In this document: piece by piece, positions 11,034 through 21,252 of the stretch
Layout: each line of letters starts with the position of its first letter
How positions within the stretch are numbered: position 1 is the stretch's first letter
DNA from: Prorocentrum cordatum
Lineage: Eukaryota; Sar; Dinophyceae; Prorocentrales; Prorocentraceae
Length of the DNA: 64,000 bases
Reading direction: 5' to 3'
NCBI GenBank assembly: GCA_963575745.1
Contig: CAUYUJ010017922.1
Location: forward strand, 125,001 to 189,000
The notes under the pieces: model-generated
Databases searched by the model: none
Told to the model about the DNA's origin: nothing
Seen by the model: only the letters and a program-made list of their open reading frames with translations
Program-made: the position numbers and the translations under genes

Positions 11034-11627
11034 CGTGTCCCCCGCGAAGCCGTGTGTATCGTCGGAGACGGCGCCGTCGTCTCGAGGGCCTCTTGGGCGT
11101 TGGCTCCTCCCTCGAGCTTCGAGCCGAGGCCGCTGACATGCCTCGCCGAGGCTGCAGCGGTAGGCTGCCCTGGGCGCTCGCCCATCGACACGATCGAAGT
11201 CGGTGCGGGAAGACAGGGGATCGACGAAAGAACTCCCAGAATTGCTTGTCCGTCGAATCTACGAACGAATGCGTAGAATGTTCCGCGGATCTGCGGAGCA
11301 TTCTGGGTATTGTTCGTCGCCTCGACAACGAAAACGAAATTCTGGGTAAATCAATGTTATAGTCGACCACCTACTCGAAGCATGTGGACGAAGGCCGACA
11401 GCAGCTCCTGCCGATTTTGAACGGGAGCTGTTGTCGCTGTCGCCGCGGACGGTGCCCGTTCGAGACAGAAAGTCGCCTGCCCAACAGTGGCCGCTGACGG
11501 ATTTGGATCACACGTGCTGTTGGGCATCGCATCCACCGTTCCAGAGCCCGCCTGGGACGTGCCCGGTGCAGGGCAGCTTGCACCAGAGGGCTGGGCAGCT
11601 GTGAAGCACGCGGGAAAGAGGACCTTG
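11034..11627. other. No gene recognised
   Basis: Overlapping open frames without motifs. The short pair CCGCGGATCTGCGGAGCATTC near 11,283 is locally palindromic. Confidence 0.4.
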
Positions 11628-11752
11628 GCATCGCCTGAACGCGTGCCTTCTTTTTCGGCGAGGGCCATCGAGGATCCTGCTGGGTCGTCCTGCGGAAGAG
11701 TGCGCGCACGAGGCCGGAGAGTGCCACGGGGCATGGGCGTCCCAGCGACGGC
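11628..11752 (+). mobile_element. Dispersed ~120 bp foldback element, copy 2
   Basis: Starts GCATCGCCTGAACGCGTGCC, has the CGGCGAGGGCCATCGAGGA core, and ends GGGCGTCCCAGCGACGGC. More diverged than copies 1 and 3. Copy 3 follows about 135 bp downstream in the same orientation. Confidence 0.7.
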
Positions 11753-11887
11753 GGGGAGAGCGGAGGGTGGGCGGCGAGCACGGCGGAGACGACCGGGGCA
11801 CGTGTGGGCTACAGCGGAGGAGGAAGGCGAGCGGGGTTGGCGCTTTCTTGGGGGTTGGTGCTGCAGCCTCGCGCATGGTTGATCCTG

Positions 11888-12009
11888 GCTCCGCTCGGAC
11901 GTGCGCATGTTTCTCGGCAGGCACCATCGAGGAGCATCTGAGGCCATGTTGCGAAAAGTGCACGCACGGAACCGAAAGTGGCATGGGGAATGGACGTCCG
12001 AGCGACGGC
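11888..12009 (+). mobile_element. Dispersed ~120 bp foldback element, copy 3
   Basis: Starts with CTCCGCTCGGACGTGCGCAT, contains CACCATCGAGGAGCATCTGA, and ends ATGGACGTCCGAGCGACGGC, the inverted counterpart of its start. The core matches copy 4 (CCATCGAGGAGTATC) and copy 1 (CCGAGGAGCATG). Confidence 0.75.
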
Positions 12010-12107
12010 GAGCGATAGGGTTGCAGCCACGAAGGCGATCAGCTCCTTGGTTTTGCACTCTTGGTAGGCCTCCGCATTGCTATCGATCTGAACCGATCAG
12101 GCTTTGC

Positions 12108-12164
12108 TCCTCCTCCTCCTCCTCCTCCTCCTCCTCCTCCTCCTCCTCCTCCTCCTCCTCCTTC
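12108..12164. repeat. (CTC)n microsatellite
   Basis: CTC repeats grading into CTTCTC. Confidence 0.93.
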
Positions 12165-12474
12165 TCTTCCTTTTTTCTTCTTCATATGATTAGTATTATC
12201 AGTAGTAGTTGTACTTTTGTGTGTCTCATTCTTCCTGTGCCGATTGCACCGCTTCACCTTTGTCTGCACGAGGCCGCGACTCCCCAGCCCCGCGGCTTCA
12301 CCCTGCGGCACCCGCGCGGTGCACGATGCAGGCCCTGTTGAGCCATCGGGCTGTTCGGGAGGCTCTCGTCGCCACGGCCAGGCGCGCCCCTCAAGCCGGC
12401 GCAGCGGGGCCATCGTGCGAGCTCCAGCCCACGAAGAGGGCGGGGGCAGCTCTTCGTCCCAGATCCATCCCTCC
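12165..12474. other. No gene recognised
   Basis: Sequence between two CTC tracts; open frames here are run-ins to the repeats. Confidence 0.4.
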
Positions 12475-12722
12475 TCCCTCCTCCCCTCCTCCTCTTTTCC
12501 TCCTCCCTCCTCCACCTCCTCCTCCTCCTCCTCCTCCTCCTCCTCCTCCTCCTCCTCCGCCTCCCTCATCCTCCTCCTCCTCCCTCCTCCTCCTCCTCCT
12601 CCCTCCTCCTCCTCCTCCTCCTCCTCCTCCTCCTCCTCCTCCTCCTCCTCCTCCTCCTCCGCCTCCTCCTCCTCCGCCTCCGCCTCCGCCTCCGCCTCCT
12701 CCTCCTCCTCCTCCTCCTCCCC
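12475..12722. repeat. Long (CTC)n microsatellite
   Basis: About 250 bp of CTC with GCCTC interruptions. Open in all frames. The 260-321 residue frames across it are artefacts. Confidence 0.94.
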
Positions 12723-13831
12723 CGAGGCCGAGGCCCGAGGCCCGAGGCCTGGTCCCCAGGGCCCGCCCTGCCAGAGGCACGACGTCGGTCGCGGGGCGGC
12801 CCTGCCGAGCTGCTCGCGAGCGAGCTGCAAGCAGGCCGTCTCGGGCCGGACGAAAAGGGGGGATTGGGAAAGGGGAAGTTACGAAATTTGCTGCATGCAG
12901 CTGGTTTCGGTCCCACCGAGGGGCCTATTCCTCGATACATGGCCGCCTCCCGGCGCCGGGAGGCGCCGGGAAGATCAGCTACGGGAGTTGATTCTCAACC
13001 CCCCCCTTTGCTATCCCCCCCTTTCGCCCGACCCGACCGTCGCTAGGGCGCAGCAAGGAGTGAGGCTGTCGCTGTTGTCACACGACGACGGCGGCGGCGA
13101 CGACGACGACGTCGTGTCACTCTCGTCGCCGCGGCCCGACACGGGAGAAAAAAAGCAGGATAGGACCCCGAGAGGGGTTTGAGGACCGGTTTCGCGTGGG
13201 TTTGGGTTGGTGGGACAAGAGGATCGACGAGCTAGATCGAAGGGAAGTGTTTGAGCAAATTGTCTAAGGACCCAGGTATATCCTAAGTGATTTTGAAGCA
13301 ATTGATCGCCCCGCTCACCGTAAATATCGTTCCATCGCACAACGTCCAGGTGTCACCCGTTCGATGCAAGATTCACGTTGTTGAACGGCGCAGAAAAGCC
13401 CACATCCAAGTGACAGAAGGAAGACCAAATCTAAGGGTGGCGCTAATCGGGGACGCAGCCGTTTTGATGAGAGAGTTCTGATTTCAGGAAACCTAGCGAA
13501 GATGTCATGCGAAGCACTCTTGGAACCGACCGTCCACATTGCGTGAACGAAATGCGGTATGCGGCTCCGTCTCACGCTCTCCGCCGCGAGGTCCGTTCCG
13601 GCAAGCGTCCAGTTGCGACCCCACGCTCCTGGGCAGGGCGGACAAGCTTCTAGTTCCTGGGGCCCTGGGCTCCGGCATTGGGCTCGGGCCGCGCCGAAAG
13701 ACAAGCTGAGACGGAGCCCAGGAATGAATGGTGTGTCGTGTAAGTGCCTATGCAAAGAGGTCCTGGCAGGGCTGGGGTACCTTGGTACGTTCGCCCCCAT
13801 GGCCCAGCTGCATCACAGATTTCTGCATTCC
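12723..13831. other. No gene recognised
   Basis: GC-rich left part with a CGACGACGACGACGTCGTG-type run near 13,105-13,120; more mixed composition from 13,200. No motif is visible in the open frames. Confidence 0.4.
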
Positions 13832-13880
13832 AGGTGGGAGGAGGAAGAGGAGGAGAAGCAGGAGGAGGAGGAGGAGGAGT
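13832..13880. repeat. (GGA)n microsatellite, purine on plus strand
   Basis: GGAGGAAGAGGAGGAG tract. The phrase CCCCCATGGC..CAGCTGCAT flanks it on both sides (13,795 and 13,880), so the repeat sits between short direct duplicates. Confidence 0.85.
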
Positions 13881-14346
13881 GCCCCCATGGCATGGTCCAG
13901 CTGCATTCCAGCTTGCCGCGGTGTTCATTGCGGGGTGGGTACGCTCCAGCAGGGCCGTCCGCCGTCGACCTCCTCCTTTCGAGCCTTTCGATAAGGGCTC
14001 CACGGCGCAGGCCGCGCCAGCATCTTCGTCGGCTTCGAGCTTCCTCCGACCAGGCTGGTCGGCTGCTCGGCCTCGCCTGTTACGCGAGGCGGGGGCACCA
14101 CTTGGGGGCCTGCCATGGAGCACGGTGCTCCATCTTGCCTTCTGCTGATGAGGGGCTGAGCCTGGATGCTGGGGGGGCCGCTGTCTGACAGCCCGCCCTT
14201 CGGCCGCTCATGGGCTGCGGGCTGCCAGACATGCTTATTTCGTTCGTCTTGTGCTCTTTGCCTTGTCGTAGCCGTTGTCGTCTTTTTCTGGTTGCCCGCC
14301 CTTCGGCCTCCTGGCTGCGGGCTGCCCCTCGTCGTAGTGTGCTGAC
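13881..14346. other. No gene recognised
   Basis: GC-rich. The phrase CGGCC..TGGCTGCGGGCTGCC occurs twice (near 14,200 and 14,305), a short local duplication. Confidence 0.4.
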
Positions 14347-14402
14347 CTCCTCCTCCTCCTCCTCCTCCTCCTCCGCCTCCTCCTCCTCCGTCTCCTCCTC
14401 AT
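14347..14402. repeat. (CTC)n microsatellite
   Basis: CTC repeats with CGCCTC and CGTCTC variants. Confidence 0.92.
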
Positions 14403-14740
14403 CTCGATCCGCCGCATGCTGGCCGCATGCTGTCTCCATCTAGCAGACTGCTAATGCAGGCTACCTTCGTCGAACTTTCCTTCGGGGCCTGCCTCCAGGA
14501 AGGCAGGCCAATCCAGTTTCGAGCGTCCTCCTGCTGATCCCAAAGATTCCGCCCGTGCTCCTCCCTGGGAGCATAGGCCAAACAGGCGGGCAAGTGCAAA
14601 TCCCCCCCTCGAGTTTGCCCCCTCCCCTACCCCCAGCACCCCCCCCCCAACGTCTCGCCAACCCCCCCCAGACCCCGCTGTCCCCGCTGCCCCCCCTTCG
14701 AAGGCACTCCGAGCTCCAACGTGAGCGCCGGGAGGGCGCC
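14403..14740. other. No gene recognised
   Basis: C-rich with several short C runs. No credible frame. Confidence 0.4.
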
Positions 14741-14771
14741 ACCACCACCACCACCACCACCACCACCACCG
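14741..14771. repeat. (CCA)n microsatellite
   Basis: Pure CCA triplets, reading as poly-Thr or poly-Pro, and as poly-Trp on the opposite strand. Confidence 0.93.
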
Positions 14772-15053
14772 ACAGAGCCCCAGGTCGACCTCCACCGCGG
14801 GCGGCCAGAGCGCACCAATAGCGCTCGAAGACGCAGCGCCGTGTGCCGACGAGGCGACGGATGTCCCCATCCAGGGGACCCCTGACGCTTCATGATGAAC
14901 GCAGAGTATCCAGCACACCAACCGACCTGCCAGTCACCTTCTACACGGCCACTTCTTGGTTGGAGCATATCGCAGGCTCTGGTCCTGGCTGGAGGCTGCA
15001 CGTTCTGGGGAAGCCAGAAGAGACCACCGTGAGTTGGGCAATGTTTTTGCTCT

Positions 15054-15057
15054 CTCC

Positions 15058-15098
<41 letters not shown>

Positions 15099-15140
15099 CG
15101 TCTGTATCTCTCTCTGTCTCTCTCTCTCTCTCTCTCTCCT
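15054..15140. repeat. (CT)n microsatellite
   Basis: CT dinucleotide repeats with short CCCTCCGTCTGTA and TGTCTC interruptions. Confidence 0.93.
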
Positions 15141-15383
15141 GGCCGGAGCGAGGCGCTCGGCAGGTCGGTGCGCCCGCAGGCTGTCCGCTGTGGCAGCAGC
15201 AGCCAGGAGGGCCCGAGGTCTCTGCTGTTCCACCCGTGTGAGTGCGCACGGTGCTCGGCACGGCCTGCCGGCTCGGCACAGACGCGCCTGCGTCCGCCGG
15301 CGTTGCCGATGAGAAAGTCCGCACAAAACTATTCAAACATGGTGAAAATTGTAGAAATCAACGTCCCCAGACCGAACTGTTGC

Positions 15384-15642
15384 CTCCTCCTCCTCCTCCT
15401 CCTCCTCCTCCTCCTCCTCCTCCTCCTCCTCCTCCTCCTCCTCCTCCTCCTCCTCCTCCTCCTCCCTCCTCCTCCTCCTCCTCCTCCTCCCTCCTCCTCC
15501 TCCTCCTCCCTCCTCCCTCCTCCCTCCTCCTCCTCCCTCCTCCCTCCTCCCTCCTCCCTCCTCCCTCCTCCCTCCTGCTCCTCCTCCTCCTCCTCCTCCT
15601 CCTCCTCCTCCTCCTCGGCCTCCTCCTCCTCCTCCGAGGCCA
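15384..15642. repeat. Long (CTC)n / CTCC microsatellite
   Basis: CTC repeats changing at about 15,490-15,575 to a 7-bp CTCCTCC-type register (CCTCCCT), so two period classes are joined. Open in all frames. Confidence 0.94.
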
Positions 15643-16099
15643 CAGTCCATCCGCCACAGCGAGGGCCAGGAGAGCGACAGCGAGGAGCGGCCCGCCTTCG
15701 CGTTGGCCCCGCGCGCTTGGCCATCCGTGGGATGCGGTGGCGCCGTGGTGGCCAATCATCCTCAAGGTGCCCCCGACTGCCCCCATCGCTCAAGAACCGC
15801 GAGGCTGATGATGTAGGTGCCGTGTTTCCCCTAGGGGCCCTGGACCACCACCCGAGGGAGATAGAGGGGCCTCGGGAGGCTTAGACGTGAGAGCCCCGTT
15901 GGTCGGAGGCCCTCACTGTGGCCAGGAGGAGCTGAAGGGGTGCCTGCTGGAGTGGTTGGTGGTGGGGGGGGCACCTTGTCGTCGCCGTCGGAGTCGAGCG
16001 GGACCCGCGCGCTGCCCCCATCCTGAAGGTGTGTGGAGGACACGTGCGAGCGCATGTTGTGACCTGACAGACGCATGCGCCGAGCCATGCACGGTAGGT
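15643..16099. other. No gene recognised
   Basis: GC-rich sequence without motif or repeat structure that I can see. Confidence 0.4.
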
Positions 16100-16273
16100 T
16101 TGCGTCGTGTCGACCAGCGGCGACCCCAGCGCGGGCGTTCAAGGTTGAACGCCGCCGGCGACCCAGAATCGATCGATGTTGAACGATCGGACGTTGCGGA
16201 GACGGCCGATCGTTCAAGGTTGAACGATCCAGCGCGGTGTCAGAAACCAACGCCGGGGTCGACACGACGCGAA
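16100..16273. repeat. Nested foldback element with inner palindromes
   Basis: Outer arms are TTGCGTCGTGTCGACC and GGTCGACACGACGCGAA. Inside are two palindromes, GCGTTCAAGGTTGAACGC near 16,136 and GATCGTTCAAGGTTGAACGATC near 16,208. CCAGCGCGG occurs next to each palindrome. It looks like a ~175 bp MITE-like or structured non-coding element. Confidence 0.75.
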
Positions 16274-17549
16274 CTTGCCGCACCTTCCTTCCCCCACATG
16301 CGTGTATGTGTGTGTGCGTGTGTCGGTCCTGCTCGCATGATGAATTGCACGCTGGCTCTGTTCGGCGTTCTGTGCGAATCGACAGGTGGTGTGCTTCGCA
16401 ATTCGATAGATGACAAGTCGATGTGGCCCAGCTGCTCGTCGCTAAGGGGCATAGGGCACGGTACCGAATTCAGCGTTGGGGTGCTCGGCGTGACAACAGC
16501 AGAGAGGGGGGGAGGGGGGGGCAGATGCACAGAGCCAGCTCCGCGTTCGGCGCGGCCACGGCAGAAAGAGGGCACGAGGCCCATGTCGTAGTCGGCACCA
16601 CCGCACGTGGCAGCGGGCACAGGACTTGAAGCGCTTGACCGAGGCACGGGGTACGGAAACATTTCTGTGCCAGGAGCGGCCGCACGCGGGCCCGATGTGC
16701 CGGGGTCCGAGGCGATTCCAGAGCCAGCGAGTTGGCACGAGGCCCCGCACAGGACACCGGGCGTTAGGCCGATTCCACTCTCAACATCGCGTGACCGCTT
16801 CTCCAGAGGGCGCCATGAAGAATCGTGAAGGTCTCGCTGTTGCTGAATGTGCATGACAGAACCGAAGAAGACCAGGCTACGAGCGTGAACGAGCGTCAAG
16901 GGCGCATCAGTGCACTCCCAGTGCTCGATGGGTCTCGCTTCTCGTAGTCGCTCTGAGGCGGCCGCCTGGGAGGCAGCACAAAAGTCACACGTGGCGTCGT
17001 TCTGCGAGCACCGGGAAGAAAAGGTTAGGCACGGATTACGTTCCAAGAGAACCGTAAGGCGCTCAGACCACGCTGTGGGTGAGCATTAGGAGATAAGCAT
17101 ACAGGCAAGGGTCAAGTTCGCGAGCACCTCGCAAATTCGGACAAAACGAGGCCGATGTGAGGCATAGCTTGGTTGACGCGTTGCGTATACTCAGCAGCCA
17201 ATCTGGAAATGATTCCCGAGCGAGTTATCTTGAGAAGGGAAGCGCAGAAGCATTGGTCATGCAGAACAGGGGCACTGGTCAAACCCCAGAAAGGATCAGA
17301 CCAAGCAATATCCAAAGTTTGCGTTGGAGTCTCTCCGGGAGCCGTCTGATGGCCTCTTGGAGCTCTCCAGAGGCCCTGAAGAGAGCAGTCGTGGGAGGTC
17401 TTTGGAATGACAATGCAGCCATCCTGAAAGCAAGAGTCACACAGGAGTGGGTAGTTGAGGGACCCCCCTAGGCGCGCGATGAATAGCGGATTGGAGCTTT
17501 GTTGGCAGTCTCGTTCCCCAAGCGGTGATCTTACTTCTGTTCTGAGGAG
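16274..17549. other. No gene recognised
   Basis: Mixed composition. The largest frames (minus 16,240-17,046; minus 17,112-17,624) show no domain, signal peptide or conserved motif. I would not call them genes without transcripts. Confidence 0.35.
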
Positions 17550-18225
17550 ATGGCCCTGTGTTGCACGATCGGCCGAGGGTGCTTGGACCGCTACGGCGTT
17601 GGTTGCGTGGACCGGTATGTCCATCTGTAGCTTCGCGCCGATTGGCCGTGTAATTTGGTGTCGGCCGTAGGTTCTCGGACCGCCCTTATTTTGGGTGTTT
17701 GGACTTCTACGGTCTCATGGTAGTTTCCTACAGCCTCCAGCCCATTTTGTTTCGTCTATGGTGACGACCGCCCGCCGTACCGACCTTGCCTTGCACGGTC
17801 GGCCGTTGGTGTCTGCGACGCTATGGCGTTGGCTGCTTGGACCGCTACGGGTTTCTGCGGCCTCATCTGGCTTCCAGCTCCACTTGCCTTGCATTCCAGG
17901 GTCGGCCGGAGGTACCTACCCCGCGGCCGATTTCGACCGGCGTTTTTTTCGGCCACGCTCGCAGGACAGCCTGTTGAGCAGGGGCCCGGCGATAGCCTTG
18001 CACTCGATCTTGGTGCGTCGTCTTCCTTTGCCCCGTGGTGCGGGACAGCCCCCACTGAGGGGCAGCGGATTTTCCTCTCCCTTTTGTGTTTTGCTCCGAA
18101 GCAGTCTAATTTGTTTTTAAACAAAAAAACAAAACAAAAAAAAAAACAAAAAAAAAACGGTCGGCCGTGGGCGCCTGGCCCGCCCTGGCTCTGCCTGCTC
18201 GGACCGCCACGGGTCTCCCGTGGCC
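17550..18225. repeat. Degenerate dispersed repeats with CGGTCGGCCG and TTGGACCGCTACGG
   Basis: Related phrases at about 17,560, 17,660, 17,790 and 18,160 combine GCACG(A/G)TCGGCCG, GGCGTTGG, GGACCGCTACGG and TTTCTGCGGCCTCATC-like pieces. It reads as three or four diverged copies of a 100-250 bp unit. A short A/C run, AAAACAAAACAAAA, lies at 18,118-18,155. Confidence 0.55.
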
Positions 18226-18269
18226 TCCCGCTGCGCTTGCAGGGGCGGCCGCAGGGGCCCCGGGACTCA

Positions 18270-18446
18270 CCGCCCACCAAACCACCCCAACCCAATCCGA
18301 AGGCCACGATTTGCCCTCCATTTCCAGTGGGTGGGGGGGGGTCGGGGAACCTCGCAAAAACACGTGCAACCCGTACCCCCCCCCCAACCCGAAATTCGGG
18401 TCAAATGCGGGTCTTCGGCTTGGGTTGGGGTGGTCTGGTAGGTGGT
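18270..18446. repeat. Foldback element with ~30 bp arms
   Basis: The left arm at 18,276-18,303 (ACCAAACCACCCCAACCCAA..) and the right arm at 18,411-18,441 (..TTGGGTTGGGGTGGTCTGGT) are inverted complements with few mismatches. The interior also folds, with a G-run at 18,331 facing a C-run at 18,377. Hairpin-type repeat, no coding frame. Confidence 0.75.
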
Positions 18447-18554
18447 CAGGGACGCTGGGGTGGCCGAGGGCCTCCACGGCCGCACGGGCCGTGCCCTCTG
18501 GGGCCGGTCGTGGGTGCTTGGCCTCCTGGGGCCTCCCAAGCCCAGACCCCCTCG

Positions 18555-18575
18555 CGTCGTGAAAAAATCACGACG
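18555..18575. repeat. Perfect short hairpin, 8 bp arms
   Basis: CGTCGTGA and TCACGACG flank a 5-nt A loop. One of a series of palindromes in 18.2-18.9 kb. Confidence 0.7.
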
Positions 18576-18688
18576 GGAGGTTTTTCATTATTTTTGGCCT
18601 TTGGGGGCCCTTACGGGCCCTCGGGACGTCAAAAAACGACTCAGGACGAAAACCCAGTCCCGGGGAATGGGTCGAGACCTCGGGGGGT

Positions 18689-18715
18689 CGACGTCATGAA
18701 AATATCATGACGTCG
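18689..18715. repeat. Perfect short hairpin, 11 bp arms
   Basis: CGACGTCATGA and TCATGACGTCG flank the loop AAATA. The same layout as the hairpin at 18,555, about 130 bp away. Confidence 0.75.
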
Positions 18716-18726
18716 GGGGTCTGGGA

Positions 18727-18876
18727 GGGGGCCAGAGGCGAACCCTAACCCTACCCCCCACGATTTCTGAGGGCGAGGGCGGGGTTCACTTCGTTCGGGA
18801 GCTCCCGAACGAAGTCAACCCCACCCTCCCCCTCAGAAATCGTGGGGGGTAGGGGTATGGTTCGCCTCTGGCCCCC
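18727..18876. repeat. 150 bp near-perfect palindrome
   Basis: Two 75-bp arms meet with no spacer at GAG|CTC (18,801/18,802). The centre reads TTCGTTCGGGAGCTCCCGAA. The arm tips are GGGGGCCAGAGGCGAACC and its complement. Only a few mismatches and small offsets are visible. It includes CCCTAACCCTA, resembling two telomere-type units. Such a spacer-free palindrome extrudes a long cruciform or hairpin and is usually unstable, so its presence is notable. Confidence 0.88.
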
Positions 18877-19224
18877 TACTCCCGTGGCCTCCTGCCCCAC
18901 CGGTCTGATGTCCAGGAGTCGCTGGTAGGCGGTTGGGTCGCCATGGCCTCCGAATGGCGTCTGGCCTCCCAGCTTTTGGCTTCACGTGTGTCCACGTGGC
19001 CTGGCCCACGCTGGCGCAACAGTCACTTGCTTGGGGCCCATGCGCTGGCATGAGCGGGCCGTCGGAGCCCTGATACGCACCCTGTGGGGCGTCCCAAGCT
19101 TATCTGCGCCTCGGACCTGCCGTGGGACGTTATTGAGGCCATGCTGGAGGCCAATTTGGGTCGTCTTGCGCCACTTTGGAGTTCACCAGGCTTTTCTGGG
19201 GCAAGATTGGAGCCGTCTGGAACA
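18877..19224. other. No gene recognised
   Basis: GC-rich sequence, no motif or repeat that I can support. Confidence 0.4.
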
Positions 19225-19245
19225 ATATATATATATATATATATA
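19225..19245. repeat. (TA)n microsatellite
   Basis: Short TA run. Confidence 0.9.
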
Positions 19246-20156
19246 CATATTTATAGACTGGTCGCGACCTCCCCCCCTCCCGTCCAGACCAGACAGGGTG
19301 AGGGATAGGTCAACCCTTTTCCGAAAGACCAGGTTATATTCGAAGAGCTGGGCTCTGAACCTCGAATTCCCAGAGGACTGCTGGGATAAGATAGCATACT
19401 GGCTGCTTGTGTGTGGTCTTCAGGAAGGCGTCGCAGTGGGCGATCCGGGCCTGCAGGAAGGCCAAGTCGTTACACGACCCAGCCGCAGGATGCTCCGTGG
19501 CCTCGTTCGCGGCATTCTTGGAGTCGCGTGTGTTCTCTTGGATATCACACCTCTGGGGTTCAGCCAACGTGTTGTTGCGGCCCCCTCTTCGGGTTGTGAG
19601 CGGGCTGTTCCCAGAGAGCAGCCGCGCGAGCAGGATCACACCATCTTCGGCAGCAGCACGGAGGCCTATTCCCCGTCCCTCTTCTCTCCCTCCCTTTCCT
19701 CCTCATCCTCCTCCTCCTCCTCCCTCCTCCCTGTTCGTTCCTTTCCTTTCCCATCCTGCTGTCCCCGTTCCTCCCCCTCCCTTGCCCTCACCTTCTTTCC
19801 TCCAACCTGCTTCCGCCTCCCTCCACACCTCCCCTCAAACCCCCACTCGGATCCGCTTGTCTGAAAGAGGGATTTCGTAGAAGGTATTATAGCGAGAGGC
19901 AGAGAGAGAGAGAGCCGATTTCCAACGCTACCCACAAGGGGGGCTTTCGAGGGAAGGGCTTGCTTCTGCCACCATCCCAGATTGCTGCTCGCCTCCGTGT
20001 ATGCTGGCACGCGCGAGATGATGACAAGGAATATGGCGCGGCGGAAAGAGAATGAGGAGGATTGGAAGATGTAGAGGTAGAAGAACAGGAAGATACCACG
20101 CAAAGGAGGATGGGGAGGAGGGTCAGGAAAATACGGGCATCGACTAAGAGAAGCAA

Positions 20157-20157
<1 letters not shown>
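19246..20157. other. No gene recognised; pyrimidine-rich part
   Basis: The segment 19,670-19,860 is CTC- and CCTTCC-rich on the plus strand. Frames such as plus 18,986-19,864 and minus 19,666-20,463 carry no recognisable domain. Confidence 0.4.
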
Positions 20158-20188
<31 letters not shown>

Positions 20189-20205
20189 AGACGACGACGA
20201 CGACC
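20158..20205. repeat. (GAC)n microsatellite
   Basis: GAC triplets with one GAA interruption. Confidence 0.9.
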
Positions 20206-20636
20206 AGAGCCAGGAGCAGGGGGCCCCATCCGATAAGAGATGAAGCCAGCGACAACCACGAAAGAAGGAGGAGGAGTAGAACGAGAACGAGAGGAAGTGG
20301 AGAAGGAGGAGATCGAAAACACGAGGGGGAAGAGGGGGGCAACGGGGAGGAGAGTGAGGAGGACGAGCTGGGCCCCGTCCTTTACCCCGCTGGCCGAGGA
20401 GGACGACGACGAGCCGGCCGAGGAGGAGGTCGGCGTGGGCGAAGAGGGGCAGCCAGGGGCCAACGACGAAGAGGCCCGGGCTGGCGGTTGGTCTTCGCGC
20501 GCCTGTTCTGTTATTCTTGTTTCCCCTCGTCATCCTCCTGCTCATCGTCGTCCTCCGGTTTGAAGCTAGGCAAATTTAGATCAATTGAGGTTGCAGCTTT
20601 GGGTTGGTACAAGAAAAAGGGCAACATCAGACTTAT
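20206..20636. other. No gene recognised
   Basis: Purine-rich on the plus strand (GAGGAGG, GAAGGAGG), giving Glu/Arg-rich frames. I do not support a gene here. Confidence 0.4.
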
Positions 20637-20722
20637 CCTCCTCATCATCCTTTTCTTCCTCCTACCCCTCCTCCTCCTCCTCCTCCTCCTCCTCCTCCTC
20701 CTCCTCCTCCTCCTCCTCCTGC
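20637..20722. repeat. (CTC)n microsatellite
   Basis: CTC repeats preceded by CATCCTTTTCTTCC. Confidence 0.92.
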
Positions 20723-21199
20723 CACCGCAGCTCGACTCAGCGAGTGCCTCGGTCCGCGCCCCCCACGCCCCCGCGGGGGGCCCTGCCCTAAGGCAGGCCG
20801 TGTACGGCGCCCAGGGCCGCTTGTACACGCAGCTACGGCTCAAGCAGTCATGTGGACCACGTCCGCCTCCGCCGTACCCCGATGGGGTAGCGTCGACCCT
20901 GGCGACGAGCAGGTAGAGGGGGGGGGGAGGCAGATCGTCCGCTCGTCAGAAACAGGGGGGGGAGGTCGCCATGGGCCCCGGGGGGGAGGAGTGCAACCGG
21001 TTACGTCGTAGGTCGCACACCCCCCCCGGTTGAGATTGGGTAGTCCTCAGAGGACCTAGTGGAAGGTCTTGCACGGAAGGTAAACGAGGAATATGGAGTA
21101 TATAATGACGGCTTCGCCGCAGTAGTTTGTGCAGCTTCTTCTGGACATCAATCGGTACGCCGACGCTTCGCACCCTGAGTAGCCAAGAACGGCGAGTCC
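20723..21199. other. No gene recognised; possible 3' flank of the minus-strand LINE
   Basis: No poly(A) or simple 3' repeat typical of a LINE end is evident on the minus strand, so the downstream limit of the element that starts at about 36.1 kb is uncertain. Confidence 0.4.
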
Positions 21200-21252
21200 T
21201 CGTATAGATTCACCGGTGTCGGGTACTTGGTGCTGCCTGTAGCAGGTACTGT

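Noticed and set aside
16240-17624. Minus-strand frames of 170-268 codons as genes
   Set aside because: No motif, no signal peptide, and competing frames of similar length. I cannot tell them from chance in this composition.
18740-18760. Telomere-like CCCTAACCCTA
   Set aside because: Only two units, embedded in a palindrome; not an array.
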